A stretch of 5,325 nt of DNA from an uncultured Odoribacter sp. (GTDB lineage: Bacteria; Bacteroidota; Bacteroidia; Bacteroidales; Marinifilaceae). The stretch covers positions 1 to 5,325 of the forward strand of contig CAJKZL010000258.1 in NCBI GenBank assembly GCA_905204385.1. The letters are read 5' to 3'. How positions within the stretch are numbered: position 1 is the stretch's first letter; every line of letters begins with the position of its first letter. Position numbers and translations under genes: made by a program. Positions 1-5,325 of the stretch are shown here, piece by piece. Under the pieces are notes generated by a model that did not search any database, was not told the origin of the DNA, and saw only the letters and a list, made by a program, of their open reading frames with translations.

Positions 1-1484
1 ACAAATTCAGAGTTATCCATATTGCGTCCCATACGAATGAGAGTAAACCACCGCTGACCTTCGTAGGCCAATTCCCGGGCCACTTCATCGGCAATCTGGC
101 CGGACATCGCAGTCAGGGAATCCACAGCCGTCACACATCCCTGGAAAATCTCGACCGGGTCGAGTTCTTCCAAACTTACCCGACTCCGTATGCCCTTATT
201 ATTAGTTGAGAAAGCGGTAAACAAAGCCGTAAACGGATCGCTCCATGCGCCGTTGGCATAATATTTACCGGCGATACCCGTATTCAGAATGGCCAGCGAA
301 GCATCATAATCCCCGAGAAAAGCCAGGGCTTCGGCCAACATTAGCTGCACACCTCCGGCCCGGTAGATATGCACATAAGCATCGCTCGAATACTCGCTTG
401 CCGAAGTTTTCATATTGTATTTATTGACCAGATAGTCCGAACCGCTCTTCTCATAAGTGACATATTCTCCCCGGTAAATGTCGCTTTTCCTGTAATTGTT
501 GTTTGCATTAAGCCGCTGGCTTTCAAAATAATCAATTGCTTTATGGGTCGGAGCAAAATAGTATACATTCGGAGCCACATTGGAGAAATAATATTTCAAT
601 TGCTGTTCCTGTAAATAATAAGCGCTAAAGGTGATCGTAGTAATCATTTCCTTCGTATTCACATCATCTGAAAAGATGTTCTCCCAACTTGAGGTCCCAA
701 AACCCGAAAGATTGCGTGAAATGTCCTTACTGGGTGAAAGGGTTTTCAGGAAATAATCCACCGCTTGCTGATACTACCCGGCCCACAATGACAATTCCCC
801 GAATAAGGCATCGGCAGACATGTTTCTTGCCGGCCAGGTAGTATTAGTATTCCCTAAAACGGCCGTCCAATCCAATTCCTGAAAAGCATCGATCCCATCC
901 TCTCCCCCCAGCATATAGGTCATAAGGTAGTCGGGCAATTCGTCGAGCGACAGGGTATACTTTCCTTCTCCGTTATCGGAAGTCACTACCGAGTTATAAA
1001 ACTCCGCTTCCCCGAACAATTTTCCGGCCGTCATCAGACACCACGTCTTGAAGCAAATAGCCAGCGATATCATGCCCTTGTACACATTTTCCGGGATATC
1101 TCCGGGCACCTCTTGATTATAGGCTATCACACGGGTAAGAAAATCGTTGCAATTAATCACTACATCGTAATATTCACGGGCATTGGATACCGTAGAATTG
1201 GGATTGGCCTCGTAACGGTAAATCCGCCAGTAATCCTCTGTCGCATTGCGGGTAGGTTGCAGCAAATCGCCTTTCAGTCCGGAAAGTATAATGGTTTTTT
1301 CGGCTGTTTTGGCAAACGAAGCATAGATTCCCATAAAGGCGGCATAGATTTCACCGATAGAAGAATAATGATCCTCTGCTTTCAACTTCATGTCTGAATC
1401 GGCTTCCAGCATCTTTTCACAGGAAAGCATAGACAAAGCTAACACCGTCACTGTCAATCTTTCAAAAAATAGTCTTATTTTCAT
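1..1484 (-). pseudogene. SusD-family outer-membrane lipoprotein, interrupted by an in-frame TAG; C-terminus outside the window
   Basis: SusD/RagB proteins are alpha-helical surface lipoproteins that bind the ligand and cap the SusC barrel. The start ATG at 1484 follows an A-rich leader and opens a signal peptide (MKIRLFFERLTVTVLALSML) ending in a lipidation cysteine, C22, followed by EK. The N-terminal SusD region covers residues about 23-230 and reaches ADALFGELSLWAG, a typical SusD helix ending. Codon 237 (776-774) is TAG. The same frame then continues YQQAVDYFLKTLSPSKDIS, the expected second half of the LWAG-x-YQ-A motif, and stays open to the window edge (494 codons in all). Family motifs after the stop include RAGGVQLMLAEALAFLGDYD (375-394) and ELAYEGQRWFTLIRMGRN (471-488), matching the SusD consensus ELaFEGqRwfDLvRwGr. 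Perhaps 50-100 residues are missing beyond position 1. Translation stopping at codon 237 would leave only the N-terminal half, without the C-terminal SusD_RagB region. Family assignment is very secure; whether it is truly dead depends on the reality of the TAG. Confidence 0.92.
774..776 (-). other. Premature in-frame TAG in the susD reading frame
   Basis: The minus-strand codons are TGG GCC GGG TAG TAT CAG CAA GCG (W A G stop Y Q Q A). SusD proteins commonly carry LWAG, one variable residue, then YQxA at this point, so the stop replaces exactly one residue in a conserved helix-turn-helix. Single-base origins include CAG, AAG or GAG to TAG. No insertion or deletion is present, and the downstream frame stays open for 257 codons to the window edge. 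Confidence 0.92.
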
Positions 1485-1504
1485 TTTTTCTTCTTTTATC
1501 TATA
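1485..1504 (-). promoter_or_regulatory. A-rich translation leader between susC and susD
   Basis: The 20 bp between the susC stop and the susD ATG read as TATAGATAAAAG followed by AAGAAAAA on the coding strand. Purine- and A-rich leaders of this kind are typical of Bacteroidota translation initiation, which depends little on a canonical Shine-Dalgarno. The short spacing leaves no room for a separate promoter or terminator, so susC and susD are almost certainly on one transcript. Confidence 0.5.
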
Positions 1505-4500
1505 TTAGAATCCAAGCCGGATACCGACTTTAACAGTAGTAGCTCCCGGCACTTTCCCATAATCCACGCCCAGCATGTTGTGTTCGTAGGAATAGGCAAA
1601 TTCCGGGTCGTATCCCAGATATTTGGTCCAGGTAACCAGATTATCGGCAGAGATATAAGCCTGAATTTTCTGGAACACCCTTAATTTCCGGGGGTAGTCA
1701 TAATTCAGCGTAAGATTCTTGAGTTTAAGGTAAGACCCATCCTCTATCCAACGGGAAGAAAAACAGCTATTGTCCATCGGGTCGCCATAGACTGCCCTGG
1801 GCATATCCGTCTGCTGCCCTTCAAAACGCCAGGCCGACAATACAGCCTGTGTCTGGCCGACATAGTCTTTCATGCTCTCTCCCTGCCGGCGGACTGCATT
1901 ATAGACTTCATTCCCGTAGGAATAGGTGAAACGGGCGCTCAGGGTGAAATTCTTATACCGGAAGGAAGTAGAAAAACCGCCGTAGAAATCGGGGGTTGCA
2001 TCGCCAAGGATAACCCGGTCGTCCTGATTGATGACTCCATCGTTGTTCCGGTCCACAAACCGCACATCGCCGGCTCCGTAGAACAACCCCTTGTAATTTT
2101 TCAGAGAAGCAGTTTCGGCTTCAGCCGTAGTGGCATATACCCCATCGGCTTGTAAACCATAGAAAGTATACGGACTTTCGCCGACCCGCGTAATGATTTC
2201 AGCACCGTCGGTGAGTTTTAACACGGATTCATCAGCTCCTCCCAGGGATTTTATTTCGGCTTTATTGTGCGAAAGAGTGGCACCAACCAACCATTCAAAA
2301 TCCCCACGGCGCAAAGCTACGGCATTGATACCCATTTCCACACCTTGATTCACCATCCGTCCACTGTTGACATAACGGAATTTGGTGCCGAAACTATCCC
2401 CCAGATCCTGACGTACCACCATATCCCTGGTTTCATCCCTGAACCAATCCACAGAAATGGCTAATTTACGGCCCCGGATCGCGAAATCCAGTCCGGCATT
2501 TATCCCGTCGACATATTCCTGCTCCAATTTACGGTTGGGGATATTTGCCCGGACCGTTCCTCCCATGGTTTCGAAATTGACGCCTTCATAATAGTAATCT
2601 CCCAACATAGGAGGCATCATCGCATTTCCTTTGCGGGAATATTCAGCCCTCAGGGTCAGGTCGCTCACAAAAGAAACATTACGCAAAAAAGGAGCCCCTT
2701 TCATTTTCCAGGCCAGGTTAGCTGCCGGATAAAAATAGAACAAACGGCTGTTTTCACCGGTCACCGAGGTGGCATCGGCAGAAACACCGACGCCGGCATA
2801 CCACTGTTTACGGAAAGCATAAGTAGCATTCAGATAGTAGTTTCCAAAAGTCCAGAGGTTGTCATATCCGCTCATGGATTTACCGGAAGCATCCTGTACA
2901 CTGGAAATGTTCTGATTATAATCGGTAGCTGTGTTCAATCCTTTAGCAAACTCGTAAGTCCGGTCGAGCCGCATCAACTGGCCTCCGAAGGATGCAGAAA
3001 AATCAAGGTCTTAACTGAAATTCTTTTCATAAATCAAAGCGAGATTGCCATAGTAGGTTATGGCTTTTGCCACTCCGTCACGAACCGTATTTTTAGCTTT
3101 ACCTCCTTCAAGCGGCAAAATCGATTCGGTGGATACGCCCGGAATAAAGAAGTTATCGGAAGCATAAGTATAATGTATGCCAGCCAACCCTTTTAAGGAT
3201 AAACTTTGCAGGATTTGATAGTTGATTCCCAGATTACCCAATACCTCATATTGATTATTCTTCCCCTTTACGTCACTGGCCAGCATTCCCGGATTACTAA
3301 CGCGGAATAATCCTACCGGAGCCCAAACCGATAAATCTTCTCCTGCTTTTCCTTTCTTATAAGGACTTTCAACAGCAGGTTTCAAAAGGGCGGCCAAAAG
3401 CGGATTTGCCTCCGGAACCATGCCCTGCTCATGGCTTTCGGTTTTCAGGTAATTAAACGACATGTTGGTGAACATGGTCACTTTCCGGGACATTTGCATA
3501 TCACCATTAAACCGGAGGGAATAACGCGACAAAGAAGAACCGTCCATGATACCGCCGCTATTCATATAACCGGCCATCAGGGCATATTTAGCCACGGCAT
3601 CCCCACCCTTCACCTTCAATAAATTTTCTGTGGTAAAGGCAGGCTTAAAAATTTCCTTCTGCCAATCGGTATTGTTGGAATACGTGTAATTGGTCACACC
3701 GGCTTTCATAAAGGGGAAAGCACTCAGGAATTCATCCCCACGATATTGGGTAAGTCCCAGTTGCGTAAGGTATTGCCGGAACTGCCCCCCACTGAGCAAA
3801 GATAACGTACGGCCCACTAAGCTCACGCCGTTTACGGTTTCGAGCTCTACCCGGGTGTCCATATCGAAGGCATGTTCTGTGTTTACCAGCAACACTCCGT
3901 TAGAAGCGGCCGAGCCAAATACAGAGGCGTCGAATCCTTTTACTACGGTGATATCGGCAAGCTCTTTAATCGAAACGCTATTCAGCAGGTTGCGGGAATA
4001 GCCTGTGAATGCCATAGACAAGTTCTGGTCGGTAAGTACCGGCATTCCATCCATCACGATCAACGGTGTATTTTGCCCGGTGAGCGAATGCGTTCCCCGC
4101 AAGGAGATAAAGTTTCCTTCACCCGGCATCCCGCTTTTTTGCAAAGCACGGATACCCGGAATAGAACCCGCCAGCAATTCATCTACGAAAATGTGCCCGC
4201 GTTCTGTATCATCCACACTGACAACCGAAGAAATTCCGGTTTTCTCTGCACTCCGCTTTCTTTTTAAGGGCAGGACAAGTTCCTCCGGATAGCCTTTCAG
4301 CGATAGGGGAATCAGATAGAAATCAACCGAAGTCCGGCCGTAAAGCAACACCAGTTCTTCTTGATATCCGGGATACTTCACCGTTAGGTGATGAGGCATA
4401 TCCTTCACCGTTATTACAAATTCCCCGTTCTCACCTGTCAAAACAGAACTTCCTAAATTGTCAGCCAGCACAGAAACACCTTCTAACGGTTTATGATTCA

Positions 4501-4618
4501 CCGAATTATAAACCTTACCCCGGATTTTCAGCTCTTGTAGTTCCTGCGCATAAACCAGGTTTACAGCACATAGCAATAATACCAGTATAAAATTCTTCAT
4601 GTTCATAGCGCAAGTCAT
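1505..4618 (-). pseudogene. SusC-family TonB-dependent outer-membrane transporter, interrupted by an in-frame TAA
   Basis: The full frame spans 1037 codons plus a terminal TAA, normal for SusC proteins (about 1000-1100). These import oligosaccharides or peptides across the outer membrane using TonB energy, with SusD as lid. In order: signal peptide MKNFILVLLLCAVNLVYAQ (residues 7-25); carboxypeptidase-D-regulatory-like domain (31-106, containing IRGKV and GVSVL); plug domain (about 125-247) with SLRGTHSL, PLIVMDGMPV and ITVVKGFDASVFGSAASNGV; then the barrel, including DRNNDGVINQDD (856-867), SSRWIEDGSYLKLKNLTLNY (954-973) and a terminal phenylalanine after GKVPGATTVKVGIRLGF. Codon 536 (3013-3011) is TAA, about 290 codons into the barrel; translation in the same frame continues as DLDFSASFGGQLMRLDRTYEF with no shift. 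The first piece (4618-3011, 535 aa) would be exported but lack most of the barrel. The second (a possible restart from TTG 2977 or ATG 2974, about 490 aa) has no signal peptide. ATGs at 4618, 4606 and 4600 are possible starts; 4600 begins the cleanest signal peptide, while 4618 fits translational coupling. The usual EVVVxGYG-like linker before the plug is absent. Confidence 0.9.
3011..3013 (-). other. Premature in-frame TAA in the susC reading frame
   Basis: Reading the minus strand, the codons are AAG AAT TTC AGT TAA GAC CTT GAT (K N F S stop D L D). The frame is identical before and after the stop, and the next 501 codons are clearly SusC barrel. One base change would explain it: CAA, AAA or GAA to TAA, or TAT/TAC to TAA. 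A polar or charged residue fits this strand boundary, but the ancestral codon cannot be determined from one sequence. Confidence 0.9.
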
Positions 4619-4620
4619 TA
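4616..4620 (-). promoter_or_regulatory. TAATG stop-start overlap linking the lipoprotein gene and susC
   Basis: The upstream gene ends in TAA (4620-4618), whose last A is the first base of an ATG (4618-4616) in the susC frame. This arrangement suggests translational coupling by terminating ribosomes. There is no clear Shine-Dalgarno just upstream; the preceding bases are AACCGCTAATAATTAT. Two further in-frame ATGs at 4606 and 4600 could be the real start, in which case the genes are separated by 11 or 17 bp instead of overlapping. Confidence 0.6.
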
Positions 4621-5325
4621 ATAATTATTAGCGGTTGGTTGGAAAAATATAGAATACACCGACAACACCTGGGTTCCCCCGGTCCCTCCGGTAGCAAGCA
4701 TCGTGATCTGGGTTGGCGTTTTTTCGTACGAACGGTCGATTTCGACACGCTTTGTAACAGTTATATTATTCCCGACAGTCACGTCCTTATAATCGGCCAT
4801 ACTTACGCCGATAATCCACCCGCCATTGATATAAATATCGAAATCAGTGGCCAGGTCCTCGCTCTTTTTAAACGTAAATTCAAATTTATATTCACCCGGC
4901 AACTGGGTAATCTGACGGTAAGTGCCCGCCGTCGTCGTTTTGCCTAAAGTCCAGCTTAATTCCACGTTGAACGGCTCTGTATTGCTTTCGTCCAGAGGAG
5001 TTACAGTAACCTTATAACCGTTGGTCCGGTCACACTCCACCAGAGGATCGTTGGTAATGGTGACATCCGGGTTGTTTCCGGTCAATCTGATGTTGATGGA
5101 TTCTTCCTTTTTGGTATAGATATCATTCATCACGTAGGTCTGTCCACTCCCGTCACTAGGAAAAATCATACTGCGGGGTATATACAAATCGTTCACCTGC
5201 CAAACCAAACCGTTGGAAAATTCCTGTAAAGTGCCGAGCTGCTGATATTCAGGACGCCAGCTAACCGAATACAGGGAAAGTAAAGGTTCTCCGGTGGTGA
5301 AATCGGTGTAAGCTCCCGAATAAGG
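4618..5325 (-). CDS. C-terminal part of a probable fasciclin-like surface lipoprotein (start lies outside the window)
   Basis: The frame is open from the window edge to a TAA at 4620-4618, giving 235 visible residues; the true start and any lipoprotein signal lie upstream of the window. A TTG at 5208 lies inside continuous coding sequence and is not a credible start. Visible residues 36-50 (FSNGLVWQVNDLYIP) resemble the closing H2-type motif of FAS1 domains, whose pattern is roughly NGvvHvID.vLlP. The remaining ~180 residues look like beta-sandwich sequence: alternating hydrophobic strands, a stretch GEYKFEFTFKK, then DFDIYINGGWIIGV, and a final strand VLSVYSIFFQP. No catalytic motif is visible. 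Fasciclin-domain lipoproteins do occur beside SusC/SusD pairs in Bacteroidales, so an accessory surface or ligand-binding role is plausible, but this is inference. It is co-transcribed with susC, which it overlaps by one base. The coding region is certain; the FAS1 assignment is tentative because most of that domain would lie outside the window. Confidence 0.8.
   Translation of the reverse strand, partial: PYSGAYTDFTTGEPLLSLYSVSWRPEYQQLGTLQEFSNGLVWQVNDLYIPRSMIFPSDGSGQTYVMNDIYTKKEESINIRLTGNNPDVTITNDPLVECDRTNGYKVTVTPLDESNTEPFNVELSWTLGKTTTAGTYRQITQLPGEYKFEFTFKKSEDLATDFDIYINGGWIIGVSMADYKDVTVGNNITVTKRVEIDRSYEKTPTQITMLATGGTGGTQVLSVYSIFFQPTANNY

Noticed and set aside
245..614. Plus-strand open frames near the left edge, in an area with no intact minus-strand open frame starting from ATG
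   Set aside because: The minus strand here is the second half of SusD after the TAG, confirmed by continuous family motifs. The plus-strand frames are antisense shadows.
2014..2052. EF-hand-like DRNNDGVINQDD in the SusC barrel as a special calcium site
   Set aside because: A DxNxDGxIxxxD motif at this place is a common feature of SusC family proteins, so it supports the family call but is not unusual.
3690..4292. Overlapping plus-strand open frames of about 95-131 codons opposite susC
   Set aside because: They lie antisense to strongly recognisable SusC plug and N-terminal sequence, show no domain-like motifs, and overlap each other in different frames. They are shadows of the real gene.
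4619..4630. Perfect 12-bp palindrome TAATAATTATTA at the lipoprotein-susC junction
   Set aside because: It is all A/T and fully accounted for by the last codons AAT AAT TAT and the TAA stop. It would make a weak hairpin with no loop or T-tract, so it is not a convincing operator or terminator.
4515..4748. Minus-strand 77-codon frame overlapping the lipoprotein-susC junction
   Set aside because: It is out of frame with both flanking genes, which have strong family or coding continuity, and it shows no recognisable motif.
1..5325. Whole-window reassignment of TAA/TAG to a sense codon, as in some gut phages
   Set aside because: The genes are typical bacterial outer-membrane genes, and TAA acts as a normal terminator at 4618 (followed at once by an in-frame TGA) and at 1505 (with a second in-frame TAA a few codons later). 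Two isolated stops are not enough to claim a code change.

Overview
The window looks like a Bacteroidales (Bacteroidota) chromosome segment. It carries one tightly packed operon, read entirely on the minus strand from position 5325 down to position 1. The taxonomic call rests on an adjacent SusC/SusD-family pair, which is characteristic of Bacteroidota, on an A-rich leader in front of susD instead of a strong Shine-Dalgarno, and on moderate GC content. Genus cannot be told from this sequence.

In transcription order there are three genes. (1) 5325-4618 is the C-terminal part of a probable surface lipoprotein. Its visible N-terminal end resembles the closing motif of a fasciclin (FAS1) domain, followed by beta-rich sequence. 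(2) 4618-1505 is a SusC-family TonB-dependent outer-membrane transporter with signal peptide, carboxypeptidase-D-regulatory-like domain, plug and beta-barrel. It overlaps gene 1 by one base (TAATG). (3) 1484-1 is a SusD-family outer-membrane lipoprotein, 20 bp downstream of susC and running off the window before its C-terminus. In an intact system SusC would be the barrel, SusD the lid that captures ligand, and the first protein an accessory surface protein. The ligand cannot be inferred, because no glycoside hydrolase, sulfatase, peptidase or regulator lies in the window.

The main point of interest is that both halves of the SusC/SusD pair are interrupted by a single in-frame stop codon, with no frameshift. 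SusC has TAA at codon 536 (3013-3011) and SusD has TAG at codon 237 (776-774). In both cases family-typical sequence continues in the same frame on the far side of the stop. The simplest reading is a recently inactivated transporter pair. Sequencing error, strain polymorphism and stop-codon readthrough are alternatives that the sequence alone cannot exclude.

There is no gene-free stretch longer than 20 bp. I see no RNA gene, mobile element, CRISPR array or convincing terminator. Open frames on the plus strand are antisense shadows of these genes.
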